From NCBI RefSeq assembly GCF_905404315.1, contig NC_066283.1, positions 1,178,001 through 1,242,000 on the forward strand: DNA of 64,000 nt, in the 5' to 3' direction. The notes under the pieces are model-generated. The model was not told the DNA's origin, made no database searches, and worked only from the letters and a program-made list of their open reading frames with translations. A program made the position numbers and the translations under genes. Below are positions 11,601-22,197 of this stretch, in pieces (position 1 is the stretch's first letter; every line of letters starts with the position of its first letter). The DNA is from Leptidea sinapis (taxonomy: Eukaryota; Arthropoda; Insecta; Lepidoptera; Pieridae).

Positions 11601-14600
11601 GTGAATTACTGTCGATATGTTTATTGGGACAGAAAAGTCAACGATTGCTACGATTTTTATCTCAAGTAAGAGATAGTCTGAATATTAGGAATGGCCGTTC
11701 ATGACAAGATCTTATCTATCCATAGTTATATCCAGTATAGTTATAGTCCAATGCATCATGTCGATAGGTTATTGAAATGTAAGTAAGCGTTAAAGGATAG
11801 ATTTGTCTACCTCCAAAAGTTAAACTAAGGATAGATAGGTTATTGAAAACGGCCGTAGATGGTGATGAAACTTTGATAGATTGTTAAACGAAATTTTTAT
11901 CACTCTTAATTTATTGATACTTAAAGTGGCATTGCAACGCATAATACAGTTATTATTATTCAAGCCAAAGTAAAAGTCAAATAAACTTTATTCAATTAGT
12001 ATAAAACTTAGCTCTTTTGAATCGTCACTATAAATAAATAAATAATAAATTCTTTATTTTGCTAGAAAACATGTAACAATGGGTGTAAATAGTTTTAATG
12101 TTTCAATGTTATCGGCCATTTCTGGCATGCAAAATTATTATTAACAAAATTCTAGTTATTATTATAATTGATTAACAAACTCTATATTTTTAGCACTTAG
12201 GTTAATTTAAATTATAATTATTATTTTTAAATGTCATTATTTAAAGACTAGAATTAATATATATTTTAAAATCAATTTAATTTAACCTAATGTGTCAACA
12301 TTTCATTTATGGAATAAAAACATTTATCTATAAGCCATGTAAAAAGATCCTTTTTAAATCGTTGGACGGGTAATACGCGTAAGCTTGGAGGAGTATATAT
12401 ATCCCCTGGCACATTCCCTATTTGGGGTCGGCCCTCCTGATACAAGATCGCCACTGTTTGCGATCTTGGGTCATTACTGGCGTTAAGCCTAGCATCGTCA
12501 TATCTTTGTTAACAGTTCTAGTCCAGGTAGTTGGTGGGCGGCCTCTGCCTCTCTTTGCCTCATCCATATCCATGACTCGTCTCGTCATATGGTTTTCGTC
12601 CCTACGCATTACATGCCCATTTTGAATCGTCACTACAAAAAATTTATTTTAAATTACTGAGTTTACCATAATTATGTTCGTAATAAGTTGAGCTCGTTAG
12701 AAGAATATATAAGAAACTGAACGGCCACTCTTTTCAATTAAATAGAGTATTTTACAATGGCTGTAATATACATAACAAATTAGTTTGTAAGATAATTTAT
12801 AAGATTTATAATATAAATTATTTCATAAAAAGTAATAAAGAATTAACTGTATAAATATAATTTATCGTATATTGGATGCATCAACCTTTAGAGCTTGAAT
12901 TCATTGTTTGTGTAAGGTTCTTCATGAACATGATGGTCGTGATTACTGTCACAATTAGTAATTGCCTCCCTCAAATAAAAGGCATTTATTAACTATAACA
13001 GATCGACCTGACACCACAAGCAGCGCCCGTTCACGAGTTGACGCATGGACCAGCCATCGTTCCACTCGCAAGTTATACAAACAAAATAAGCAGTCGTAAT
13101 TAAAATTGAGTAAATGGAGCTTTTATTACGTAGAGCGATTTACAATCTTATATCTGGCCATTTGTAAGACAAATTATTATTATTAGCTTCACCTGTGTGT
13201 ATGTATGTATGTTTTTATCATTTTTGCGCGATTCAATTGGGGCGCGATTTTGACCCAGTTTAAACGGCCAGATTTCGTTCAAACTTCGTAGATTTATCGA
13301 GGACCGATGACAATACATTAATTTGATAAAATTATTCCACTTTTTAATAAAGATTTTTGTTAATTTGTATAATTTTTTCATCTATCGTCTTTATGGCAGC
13401 AATTGATATTCAATTTAAATTTCAACCATTATCTTTTCAACCAAGCATGTTTTTTATTTTTTTTTATACATTTACTAGCCGTTCCCGCCCTCTTCGCTGG
13501 GCGATTTTTAAAAGAAAATAAATTAAAGAAGTAACATTGTAATTCGAAAAATAAGTCGCCATAAACCATCTAGGATACATTTCGCATCGAATGGTGGTAG
13601 TTTCATGTCGATACGATTAAGGGTTTAGGCGTGAAAGAGCCTCAAACAATGACCATTATATATACAGGTGCATTTTGAGCATTTAATTAATTAATTTACA
13701 AAAAAATACCCACTTAATTGATTACTTTCTCATATCTACATATCATAAAAGTAGGGGTGTTTTTTTTACATTTAAGTCGGTTCAAGTCCCAGACGAGGCA
13801 AGTAATTTTTAGAAAATCTTTGAATGCAGAATTACTAACTTTGAAAAATTACATAAAGTCTTCTTTCAGTAAAATACCCTATCTACGATATTTAAGGTAC
13901 TTTCCCTTCATGTCCCATAACTTTGGGACGCCCTGTATATAGAAGATAGGTAAGTTTGGTATTGCTTCTGTTTGGTGAGCGGTAAAGGTTGAGTGTGTCA
14001 CGTGTACGTTGCAGGTTGCGGGTAGTCGGCGGAGTGCACGGCGACTGGCGTCACGCGGCGCGACTGGCGGTGTGTGCTCTGTGGGACGCGCACGGCTGGC
14101 TGTGGCACGGTCGGTACAACTTACATTATTAATATGCACAAATAAAATTGCCTTCTTTGTCTTTTCTGAATTCCTGGTAGCGTGTGTGCAATTGTATGAT
14201 GATCTATTTATTAGCACATAGTCAAAGTCAAAGTTTTTAATGCATAAACACGTTAGATTAAACTGGGAGAGTTTCTTGCGCCTGGGAGAGTTTCTTGAGC
14301 CGCTTCTTCGTTCTCAGAGCGCCATTTGTTTCCGAAGCGGTAGTAGTATCTAGTAGTATAAGAAATGACATCAAAAAGAATTCTAAAGGAATCAATTTTG
14401 AGAAAATAAATGTCTTTTAATGCCTTTAATGCATTTTTAGATCGATGTTACATAAATATTATTAAGTACATGTTTGCCACATTTATGACGTGCAAATTTA
14501 ATAAAATACATTTCTAAATCATTAGTTACAATAATATAAATTTAACAAAAGATTAGTAGCAGTATTATATATATAGTCAAGTTTTTAGTTGAAAATATTC

Positions 14601-17600
14601 GTCTAATGAATATAAGCAGTTTTTACTAAGGTGTATATTCAATACATTTGTTATTGTTTTAAAGTGATAACCCTCACTTCTGGGATTGATTACACAAATT
14701 GATTATTGCTGGAGAAACGCCTCTCTAAAATATTTCCACGACGATCGGTCCTGCGCTGCCCTCATACCGCAACGTATTCCGGCGATCTTGACCAGATCTT
14801 CGGTCCATCTTGCCTACCAATACCGGTACGTGGTCGCCATTCGAGGACTTTACTGCCCCAACGGACAGCCGTCGAACTATGTGCCCTGCCCACTGCCACT
14901 TCAGTTTCGCAATCATTTGGGCTATGTCGGTGGCTTTGGTTCTCATTTCTGACTCGATCTCGCAGGGAAACTCCGAGTGATAGTCCTCTCCATTGCCCTC
15001 TGAGCGAGCATGAGCTTTCTCATAAGGCGACCAAGTCTGCGTTTATTAGTGACCATATTTCTCTGGCTGTTCATCTGGGAGGTACATATTTTGCTTCAGC
15101 CATCATCATCGCTACCGGTAGCGATGTCATAACTCATAATGTACTAGTAATTGTTGGGTTTCAGGGTACGACATCTGCGGGCTGGAGAACATTCCCGATG
15201 GCCCGTTTCTGGTGATATACTACCACGGTGCGCTCCCCATCGACATGTACTACTTCATAGCGCGTATGATGCTGTTCAAGCGACGTCACATACACACCGT
15301 GGCCGATCGGTTCCTTTTCAAGATTCCAGGTGAGACGCGTACCGCCACGGATAATACACACTATGCAGGACCTTATCTGGAGCACCCTACCTACTAACAA
15401 TTATAAAGCTTATATCAACATAACCTTTTTTTATGAAAATAAGGGACGAGACGAGCTGGACTTCAGCTGATGGTAATTGATACGCACTGCCCATTCAATG
15501 CAGTGCCGCTCAGGATTCTTGAACAACACAAAAATTCTGAGCAGCACCACAATTGCGCTCGTCACCTTGAGACGTAAGATGTTAAGTCTCATTTGCCCAG
15601 TAATTTCAGACCGAAACACAGTAATGTTTACACATTACTGCTTTACGGCAAAAAGAGGCGCCGTTGTGCAAAGGAGCCTCGCACTCCTCGGATTCCTCTT
15701 TCGCACGACACGCCACAAGTTAGGTTATCATCCTCACCATCTGGATGTGTGGCGGTACTCCACAGTGCGATATTCAAGGAGCTTTCTTCCACGTACTAGG
15801 TACAAAGCCGTGGAAAGAACTTCCTTGTGCGGTGTTGCCGGGACGATACGACATGGGTACCTTCAAAAAAGCGCGTACACCTTCCTTAAAGTCCGGCAAC
15901 GCTCCTGTGATTCCTCTGGTGTTGCAAGAGATTGCACTTAACAACAGGTGACCCGTACGCTCGTTTGTCCACCCGTTCCATAAAAAAAAGCCTCCCACTT
16001 GGGCCTGGTGTTGATGATATGATATCCATCTCCAGGGTGGCGGTCTCTTCTGGAGTTATTGTGCGTGATCCCGGGCACTGTGCAAGAATGTGCGGCCGTG
16101 TTAAAGTCTGGCAACCCTCTCGCCATCTCCCCTGGAGGGGTCTACGAAGCGCAGTTCGGAGACCACGACTACCGTCTCTATTGGAAGTCGAGGATTGGCT
16201 TCGCTAAAGTGGCTCTGGACGCTAAAGTGGTGAGTGAATGAGCACCATTCTTATGATACATCTATTATACTCAGTCTCTCAAAGAAAAATTTAAGGAAAT
16301 AAATATTATGACTGTTCATTGTCAGTACATTTATGAAAATTTAATATATACGTTCACAAAAATAGTCACCTTTTTGCTCTTAATTGTGATTTTCATTATT
16401 ATAACACTAGAGATAAGGGATTGCTTGTAACTAATTCTAGTAGGCTTCATAAGATACATAATAGCTTTAAGGGTAAATTTAATACACTTATATTGTAATA
16501 TAGGCCCAGCCACTGTTCAGGCATTATCTATAAATAAATTTAAATGTTTTATAAAAAAATGGTTCTGTCGTAAATCCTATTACTCCACAGCTGAATATCT
16601 AAGTGATCGGACAGCCTGGGACTAGATGATGATTATTTTATAGCAATAGCATTGACTGTCCAATATTGTATATTTTATTTTAAAAAACGCAACAAAGGAA
16701 TTCTGGGAGAGTTTATTGCGTAGCTTCTCAGCTCTCAGAGCGCCATTTGTTTCCGAAGCGGTAGTAGTATCAAGTATATTAGAAATGACATCAAAAAGAA
16801 TTCTAAAGGAATCAATTTTGAGAAAATAATATAAAGTGACTTGACTTCCATACTTACCTACTCACAAATGGTAACTATATTTATTGTAGGTCGCTTCATT
16901 TATTCCTATCGCAAAATAGTACTTAGTACTTGTATTGTGTTTTGTGTTACCCGGCTCATTAATAACACTAATTAATACTACACCTGTCACCTGTAAGGCG
17001 ACATCCTAGTACCTATATTTGTGTGAGGTCATATCATATCGCACCTCAAGTCGTTTAGAGTTTGGATTCAAAATCAAACATTTTTATTCAAAATAGAATG
17101 TGACATCACTTTTTGAAAGTCAAAAACTACCGCCCATTCGAAAAAGAATGCCTCGGACCTGAAAACAACATTTTTACTGAGATACCTATAGTCACGGTTA
17201 TGGACAGATAATTAATCCTCGTTTATCATTTACTCCTTTATTTTTATATTAGAATGTCCTAATCACCATTACATAACCCAAACGAGTGTAGTAATGAAAT
17301 TCAGTACAACATTATATCATCCATTTTCATAATAACACTCCTTTGGATGATATTATGGTAACTAGTAGGACTGCCTTTTTTAATGTTAGCAGTAAGCAAA
17401 CTGTTTCAGAATATTTTATAGAGGATTCATATTATGGGTGTAGATAAAGTCTTGTATGAAACTGTTGATAATTAGTTATTAAAACACTAATGTGAACTAT
17501 TATCACATTCGTGTTTTAATACCCCTTATTACACAACAGTTGCATAACTCCTGTTGTTAAAGCAACATTGCCAACAAAATAGTTAGTATTCGCGTGAATT

Positions 17601-19153
17601 CCAGCCAATAGTCCCGATGTTCACACAAAACGTCCGGGAAGCGTTCCGCACTGTGGGCTGGCTGCGCGGCGTGTGCCTGCGTCTGTATTCCGCCACCAGG
17701 ATCCCGCTCACGCCGGTGTACGGCGGGTTCCCCGTCAAGCTGGTCACGCACCTCGGGAAGCCCATATACCCTGACCCCAGCCACACACCCGACCAGCTGA
17801 AGAGCATTGTAAGTCTAAACAATTTTTGTTATGTTTTTGAAATGATAACCATCACTTCTAGGATTAATACACAAATAACATTTGAAAAAAAAAATTATGA
17901 CCAATGAGGGACTCGATGCGACTCTCGCGTTCCGTGCGTGTGCTCTTGCACCTGAGCTAACTGTTCGAGTGACGTCATAAAATCTAGTATGCTTTGTTCA
18001 ACTGTTGTCAGGTTGTGGCTTCATCTACAGGATCTACTTTACAGCTGATAACCTGCTCCACCCCAGTATTTGCATATTGGGAAATTAATTTGAGATATCG
18101 CTCTTGCAAATCTAAACAATTTGTTATTGTTAGCCTACCGATTATCACATTACAGAACATACTTTGATTCACGTAAGTGGACTTAGCTATAGTTAATATA
18201 ATTATTATTAAGGTTCAATTTGCCCTTAAGGTGTAACTGCTGGAAATAAATTAGCGTGACGTAATTGTTCTTAAGTGATCCCCTCAGACTAACAACCTCT
18301 TAAATAACACAAAGACGAGCCACACCCCTAAAAGATCACTTTTCGGTACATGGTTTAAGAAAGACATAGAAAGCTTATTAGATAGTACCAATCCATGATT
18401 GGTGAACCTTGTCATATTAACGCCTGCGTAAAGCCAACACCAAATAATATGGAATAGTACAAGTACAAAAGTCTCACTCCGCAAAATCAATTAAAGAAAT
18501 AGGGACTTTTGCGGCTATACAATAAGGTGTAATTCAAATCGCACAGCGCTATTAATCTAAATTTTTATTCACCTAGAAGTTGCCTCTCTTTCTATCGCGT
18601 GACTCTTGCCTCTTCGGACGACATTAGGGATGTCTTCTTAACATAAAACTGTACCTACCTAGTATAAGGTCATCTTATAAAAAGTAGTTATCAGTTTTTT
18701 CTATAATATAGTAGTCTTAATTTACGGGGATTACTTACTGACCCTTAAAACTTGTGCGACTGTTGGCGATGTGACGAATGATTTAGGTGCCACATATATA
18801 TATAAAGTAACCACATCAAAACGCAATGGTGGTAAAGTCAAAAATCAATTCAACTTGTCTGTGTTATATATAGTATACATGTTCAGAATGAAACCATTAT
18901 TTAATTAATTCTATTTATTAAACCTCAGGTGGCAAGCGCAATAGAAGAATTAGTATTAGAACACCAAAGAGTTCCTGGCAACATACTACTTGCGTTAGTA
19001 GAGCGAGTTTTAGAGCTGCCCAAGCCAAGAAAACACAATAAGCATCCAGAAACCAATGGGAATTGCCGCAATGGCGCTTGTAAGAACGGCAAGATAAAGA
19101 CAGAAGACAGCTTAAATGAGAAGTGCGATAAAGACAAAACGAAAGTGTCGTAG
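8466..19153 (+). CDS. TMEM68: TMEM68/DIESL-type membrane acyltransferase (six exons, 5' end not found)
   Basis: Homologue of TMEM68, a PlsC-superfamily ER acyltransferase implicated in triacylglycerol synthesis. Exons: 8466-8604, 14015-14109, 15165-15329, 16036-16229, 17605-17808, 18929-19153. All have AG/GT borders and matching phases (2,1,1,0,0), giving about 340 visible residues; the human protein is about 324. In order: a long hydrophobic segment (WFLTPVIVTFLLPAVIIVL), the LWDAHGWLWHGYDICGLENI block, the catalytic-type YYHGALPID motif, the LAISPGGVYEA glycine motif, PIVPMFTQNVREAF, PVYGGFPVKL, and a basic hydrophilic tail ending at TAG 19151-19153. The first exon begins in mid-codon, so the start Met and about 25 residues lie in an upstream exon not identified here or outside the window. 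No frameshift or stop is seen, so it is probably functional. Confidence 0.92.
8748..8986 (-). repeat. Interspersed repeat family A (copy 2)
   Basis: Reverse-orientation copy in the first visible TMEM68 intron; about 20 bp missing at the AATTCTGAGCGG block. No tail preserved. Confidence 0.6.
9121..9427 (+). mobile_element. Non-autonomous Helitron (copy 2)
   Basis: Starts TCTTATATATAAAATTCTCG, ends GGGTCAGCTAG, inserted between A (9120) and T (9428). Fuller than the copy at 1925-2218. Lies in a TMEM68 intron; no coding. Confidence 0.78.
9430..10262. other. TMEM68 intron, unassigned
   Basis: AT-rich intron sequence in which I recognise neither exons nor named repeats. Confidence 0.35.
10265..10540 (-). 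mobile_element. LINE 3' end, family C (copy 2)
   Basis: Reverse-orientation copy of the 2985-3445 tail, reading from the AAAAGGCATAAAAGGCAT end through the GAAGCGGTAGTA block and the DRTAW codons. 5'-truncated, with a roughly 20-bp deletion relative to other copies. Confidence 0.65.
10928..11267 (+). repeat. Interspersed repeat family A (copy 3, near full length)
   Basis: Runs from ACCAGTGGGAGGCTC to the tail AATTGTCATAAAAAA, showing the retroposon-like 3' end of the family on the + strand. Lies in a TMEM68 intron. Confidence 0.65.
11335..11855. mobile_element. MITE (family CGGCCGTTTTCAATAAC) carrying a nested MITE
   Basis: Outer ends CGGCTATTTTCAATAACG and GGTTATTGAAAACGGCCG are flanked by TAG on both sides (11332-11334, 11856-11858). 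The interior is interrupted at 11389 by a second MITE. The uninterrupted relative at 23296-23489 shows what the outer element looks like without the insertion. Confidence 0.65.
11389..11697. mobile_element. Harbinger-like MITE (copy 2), nested in another MITE
   Basis: Same family as 1391-1712 and 52818-53124: ends CGGCCGTTCCCAATAT and ATATTAGGAATGGCCG. It splits the outer MITE between ACCGTTAA and TTCATGACAAG. Its target duplication is not clean. Confidence 0.6.
11860..12400. other. TMEM68 intron, AT-rich
   Basis: Very AT-rich; 11965-12065 resembles a LINE 3' UTR (AGCTCTTTTGAATCGTCACTA and an ATAAATAAATAA run). No exon. Confidence 0.3.
12405..12640 (-). mobile_element. RTE-like LINE ORF2 C-terminus
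   Basis: Reverse frame 12633-12418 encodes GHVMRRDENHMTRRVMDMD, then a GRGRPPTTW motif and a Trp-containing end (RKQWRSC), the usual C-terminus of RTE-type endonuclease/reverse-transcriptase elements. 5'-truncated. Confidence 0.65.
12640..12860 (+). repeat. Dispersed repeat shared with 53380-53545
   Basis: About 150 bp including TTGAGCTC, then AACGGCCACTCTTTTCAATT and AATAGAGTATTTTACAATGG, repeated at 53380-53545. Probably a LINE 3' UTR; class uncertain. Confidence 0.5.
13165..13460 (+). repeat. Interspersed repeat family D (copy 2)
   Basis: Begins with TTATTAGCTTCACCTGTGTG and carries the GCGATTTTGACCCA block, a TTTATCGAGGACCGATGACA block and a TTTTTTCATCTATCGTC end region. No ORF. Confidence 0.6.
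14015..14109 (+). CDS. TMEM68: TMEM68 small exon (95 bp)
   Basis: Acceptor GTTGCAG|G, donor GGCACG|GTCGGT. In the frame set by the preceding exon it encodes LRVVGGVHGDWRHAARL, then VCALWDAHGWLWH. The LWDAHGWLWH block matches the LWDGHAAVWH stretch of vertebrate TMEM68 just before the catalytic domain. Without this exon the flanking exons are out of frame (phase 2 into phase 1), so splicing phase alone demands it. It is GC-rich relative to the surrounding intron. Confidence 0.88.
14262..14415 (+). mobile_element. LINE 3' end, family C (short copy 3)
   Basis: Only the 3' UTR end is present (GAGAGTTTCTTG... to TTTTGAGAAAATAAATG), with a 19-bp tandem duplication at its 5' edge (CTGGGAGAGTTTCTTG twice). 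Confidence 0.65.
14700..15060 (-). mobile_element. RTE-like LINE fragment (RT C-terminal region)
   Basis: Reverse strand reads RLMRKLMLAQRAMERTITRS (about 15035-14970), then after a frameshift RTKATDIAQMIAKLKWQWAG (14943-14884), the conserved post-RT region of RTE/BovB-like elements. It ends about 100 bp before a TMEM68 exon. Confidence 0.7.
15165..15329 (+). CDS. TMEM68: TMEM68 exon with the catalytic HGALPID motif
   Basis: Acceptor GGGTTTCAG|GG, donor TTCCAG|GTGAGA. Encodes YDICGLENIPDGPFLVIYYH, then GALPIDMYYFIARMMLFKRR and HIHTVADRFLFKIP. The His...Asp pair of YHGALPID is the presumed catalytic motif I of the acyltransferase fold (FYHGAIPID in vertebrates). Phase 1 to phase 1. Confidence 0.93.
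15424..15677 (-). repeat. Interspersed repeat family A (copy 4)
   Basis: Reverse orientation with its tail preserved (TTTTTTTATGAAAATAAGGGA at the left edge). About 25 bp are missing near the GGTACCCATAATCTAGCC block. Lies directly before a family B LINE tail. Confidence 0.65.
15716..15990 (+). mobile_element. LINE 3' end, family B
   Basis: Same organisation as 6187-6467: ATCATCCTCACCATCTGGAT through RT C-terminal codons to CCGTTCCATAAAAAAAA. Its poly(A)-like end lies about 45 bp upstream of the acceptor of the next TMEM68 exon. Confidence 0.7.
16036..16229 (+). CDS. TMEM68: TMEM68 exon with the SPGGVYEA motif
   Basis: Acceptor ATCTCCAG|GG, donor AAAGTG|GTGAGT. Encodes WRSLLELLCVIPGTVQECAA, then VLKSGNPLAISPGGVYEAQF and the YRLYWKSRIGFAKVALDAKV block. 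ISPGG..EA corresponds to the glycine-rich substrate-binding motif of the family. Ends in phase 0. Confidence 0.93.
16368..16832 (+). mobile_element. LINE 3' end, family C (copy 4)
   Basis: Near-full-length tail matching 2985-3445: TGCTCTTAATTGTGATTTTC through GATCGGACAGCCTGGGACTAG to TTTTGAGAAAATAAT. Lies in a TMEM68 intron, same strand as the gene. Confidence 0.7.
16835..17604. other. TMEM68 intron, unassigned
   Basis: No exon or named repeat recognised; ends in the acceptor GTGAATTCCAG. Confidence 0.35.
17605..17808 (+). CDS. TMEM68: TMEM68 exon (PMFTQN and GGFPVKL motifs)
   Basis: 68 codons, phase 0 at both ends; acceptor GAATTCCAG|CCA, donor AGCATT|GTAAGT. Begins PIVPMFTQNVREAFRTVGWL and carries PLTPVYGGFPVKLVTHLGKP, both well conserved in TMEM68 (motif IV-like region and the GGFPVKL core). 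Confidence 0.93.
17825..18090 (-). mobile_element. tRNA-like repeat family E (copy 2)
   Basis: Diverged copy of 8060-8375 (shared GGTTGTGGCTTCATCTA, GGATCTACTTTACAGCTGAT and TTTGCATATT blocks). It starts about 30 bp after the 5' splice site of the preceding TMEM68 exon. The tRNA-like core is badly eroded. Confidence 0.55.
18090..18928. other. Last TMEM68 intron, unassigned
   Basis: No further exon or named repeat recognised; ends with the acceptor AAACCTCAG. Confidence 0.4.
18929..19153 (+). CDS. TMEM68: TMEM68 terminal exon
   Basis: Acceptor AACCTCAG|GTG; 74 codons and TAG. Encodes VASAIEELVLEHQRVPGNIL, then LALVERVLELPKP, matching the C-terminal AVQALIDKHQRIPGN region of vertebrate TMEM68. 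A lysine/asparagine-rich hydrophilic tail (KHNKHPETNGNCRNGACKNG and on) follows and is longer than in vertebrates. No close AATAAA follows, so the 3' UTR end is unresolved. Confidence 0.92.
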   Translation: MASAIEELVLEHQRVPGNILLALVERVLELPKPRKHNKHPETNGNCRNGACKNGKIKTEDSLNEKCDKDKTKVS

Positions 19154-19630
19154 TGGGCGTGGCCTAGTGACTGTGTTTGTGTAGCACCGCCCCCGTGTGT
19201 GAGTAAGACAATTTGTGAGTATGTTTGAGTCGTGATAATGGTGATGCGATACGATCAAACCAATTGATTTAAACAAAATTATGAATGCAGCGATAACATT
19301 ATTGCTATGTACAGCTTTTATTCACAAAATGACGCCATAATGGTGATTCAGTGTACCTACTATACATAATATATCGTGTTGATTTGTAATATCAGCAGCT
19401 TATGCTCGTATGACCAGTGTGGATACGCAAAGTCTAACCTGGATCGAATATATCTGTTTATCCGGGTTAGTCTCTGCGTTCCCGATTATAATAATTATAA
19501 TTAGTAAGGCTAACTTGCGGTCATTGATGACTGGGGCTGAACTCTAATACATACACCCATAGCAGTAGAGCTCAGCTTATTAGTAATCATAAAAGTACAA
19601 CATTGCATTTGCCAATATCTTAATATATCT
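19154..19630. other. TMEM68 3' UTR / intergenic
   Basis: Follows the stop codon; probably includes 3' UTR. No AATAAA within the first few hundred bases. Nothing else recognised. Confidence 0.35.
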
Positions 19631-19632
19631 AT

Positions 19633-19872
19633 ATAGTAATAATAATAATATTGACACACTTGTACACAAATTATCTTGCCCCAAATTAGGCATAGCCTGT
19701 GCTATGGGTTGCAAGACAACGATATATTTAATACGATATACATACTTAATCATAAACATCTATGATTCGGAAACGAACATCCATTTTCATCATATAATTG
19801 TTTGCAACTACCGGGACTCGAAGCCGGGACCTCTAGCTTAGTAGGTAGGCTCGCTAATCATTGGGCTATGCA
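19633..19872 (-). mobile_element. tRNA-derived SINE, lepidopteran type
   Basis: On the - strand the head (19872-19800) has an A-box-like TAGCCCAATGATTAGCGAGC and B-box GGCTTCGAGTCCC. It is followed by a body with TTGCAACCCATAGCACAGGC and ending TGTCAATATTATTATTATTA, a simple ATT-repeat tail. Head, body and microsatellite tail together are diagnostic of a SINE. Confidence 0.75.
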
Positions 19873-19874
19873 TT

Positions 19875-20578
19875 TACATAATATTATTAATATGTACTTA
19901 TTTTCATCACGATAGAGAATGATAATACTGAAATATTAATCAAAAATTTTGACAAAATCAATAAAATTACAGACAGAATGTAAGGATTTAATGACTGATA
20001 ATTGAAATGATAATCAGCTTTGTCAATGGAAGTGCGCAGTAGAAGCGGGCTCACTTGAACCGAGTTCTGTTGAGCAACTATTGTTGGAATTGCTAATCAC
20101 GCAATATTACTAGATATAAAAATGGCGTCCGAATATCAGAAGATCAATTAAAATACTTCCCATTCGTTAGATCGTTGAGTCTCTTTCATTAGTTGAGCGC
20201 AAGCGCCGACAGGTTCGTGTGTTCGCCTCCCGCTTCATCTTCCGCGCCCCGCGGTTTCCATCTAACAGGTTTTACATCGCACGGAAAGAAAGATGATTTA
20301 ATCGTTTTATGAAGTAGAAGCCCATTAAAGGAACAATTAGTAATATAAAACGGTGTGTGATAAGAGATGCGGAACAGCTGTCTTTGTTTTTTTTTATTAA
20401 TATTATTATTTCCTTACCGTAGGCTAATAAAGAAGGACAAGACGGATACTACACTCAAAAGCAAATAAGCCAACCACCAGACAGTCGGCCGCTCGCGATA
20501 AGAGGTTCTGGATCGCAATGAAAGAAAAACGCCAATTTTAATGTTTTATGGATATTAAATATAAACTTTATATTAGTT
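19875..20578. other. Intergenic spacer
   Basis: About 20030-20280 is GC-richer than its surroundings and not recognisably repetitive; no splice-consistent exon could be found on either strand. Confidence 0.3.
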
Positions 20579-20579
20579 A

Positions 20580-20858
20580 CAATAATAAGGGACGAGACGA
20601 GCAGGACGTTTAGCTGATGGTAATTGATGCAGTGCCGCTCAGGATTCTTGAAAAACCCAAAAATTCTGAGCACTACAATTGCGGTCGTCACCTTGAGATA
20701 TAAGACGTTAAGTCTCATTTGCCCAGTAATTTCAGTAGCTACGGCGCCTTTCAGACCGAAACACAGTAATGCTTACACATTACTGCTTTAAGGCAGAAAC
20801 AGGCGTCGTTGTGGTACCCATAATCTAGCCGGCAACCTGCGAAGCCTCCCTGGTTACT
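20580..20858 (-). repeat. Interspersed repeat family A (copy 5)
   Basis: Reverse orientation; starts at AATAAGGGACGAGACGAGCA and ends at the GAAGCCTCCCTGG edge. Short deletion in the CCCTGCCCATTACAATGC segment. Confidence 0.65.
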
Positions 20859-21164
20859 CCCTGGTTACAAGATATTTAACTCGTATACTTTGTTTAACAA
20901 CTGCGGCTAATGTTCCGTCTTATTTTTTATTACATTGTAATATATCTAAAGATCTAATTTATCTTCATAGAAAAGTGAATAACATTTTAATCGAGAATTA
21001 ATTTGTGCGTGATTGTACTCATGGGCAGCCATAATATACACATCTCGGCCTCAACTCCTATGCGCTGTATTTACGCATAAAGTTGCGCAATTATTTGCGT
21101 TTTAATTTAAAAGCTAGAACTCCTATTGGCTCAATTTTGGACCGTGAAATCTGTTTTTTTTTAT

Positions 21165-21236
21165 GGAATAGGAGGACAAACGAGCTTACGGATCACCTGT
21201 TGTTAACACACAATCTCTTGCAACACCAGATAATTT
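21165..21236 (-). mobile_element. LINE 3' tail scrap, family B
   Basis: Only the last 70 bp of the family B tail: TTTTTTTTATGGAATAGGAG through CTCTTGCAACACCAGA. Confidence 0.55.
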
Positions 21237-21407
21237 GTTTAGTACGGGGCCAAACGATTTGAGTTCATGACCTGTTATGATTTGAACTGTTTGAACAGTA
21301 TGAAGTTGAAGCGATAATACCCGACTCCACAAAACACCGACACCGTTTAAATTCTGTCTTCTCAACGCTGTTTACTGAATTTCTAAACTTGACGACTTCT
21401 ATTTTTT

Positions 21408-21618
21408 TTGTATGGAAATGGAGGATAATCGAGTGTTCGCGTCACTTGGTGTTAGGTGATCACCGCCGCCTACATTCTCTTGCAACACCAGAGAAATCAC
21501 AGGAGCGTTACCGGCCTTTAAGAAAGGTGTACGCGCTTTTTTTGAAGGTACCCATGTCATATCGTCCCGGAAACACCGCACAAGCAAGCTCATTCCACAG
21601 CCTTGTAGTACGTGGAAG
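21408..21618 (-). mobile_element. LINE 3' end, family B, reverse
   Basis: Reverse copy: tail at the left, RT C-terminal codons on the right (reverse frame 21593-21399). It breaks off at GTACGTGGAAG. Confidence 0.7.
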
Positions 21619-21837
21619 ATATTTATTTATTTACGCTTTAATAACGTAACGTGCATTTATTTCGAGATATTTCATTAAATAATATTTCTTTTGTTGCTTT
21701 TGGTAAAATGTCACAATTACCTATTAAACATTGGCGTCCAATTTCGAAACAATTGAAAGTGCACCTACAGAAAGTGCTGTTCCGAATTTGTTCAAATGAT
21801 CTCCACCATGTGAACCCGCTGTTATGCAGTCTATCCC

Positions 21838-21990
21838 GAGACTTAAGGCAAATGAGACTTAGATCTTATCAAGGTGGCGAGGTGACGAGCGCAATTGCAG
21901 TGCCGCTCAGAATTATTGGGTTGTCATGAATCCCGAACGGCACTGCATTGTAATGGGCAGGACGTATCAATTACCATAAGCATAAAATGT
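21838..21990 (+). repeat. Interspersed repeat family A (partial copy 6)
   Basis: Carries the GGCAAATGAGACTTA to GTATCAATTACCAT portion only. Confidence 0.55.
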
Positions 21991-22197
21991 TTATTTCCTT
22001 TTAAATTAGTAACCAATAGATCTCGTTGGTTATACATATCTCCGTATTCTCAGCTGCATAAAAATCTTAGTAATATTCTGTAGTCATTATAAGTAACTAA
22101 AATATTCGCGCGAGCGTCTTGAGCGCCTTAGATCATCGGTGCGCTCGTGGTCGATAAACCCACACCGATTACAAAAATAAAGCCTGTTGTTAGTTTA

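Noticed and set aside
13879..14217. Open frame on the - strand rich in Arg and Ala
   Set aside because: Complement of the GC-rich TMEM68 exon 14015-14109.
17557..17822. Two open frames on the - strand
   Set aside because: Shadows of the well-supported TMEM68 exon 17605-17808 on the other strand.
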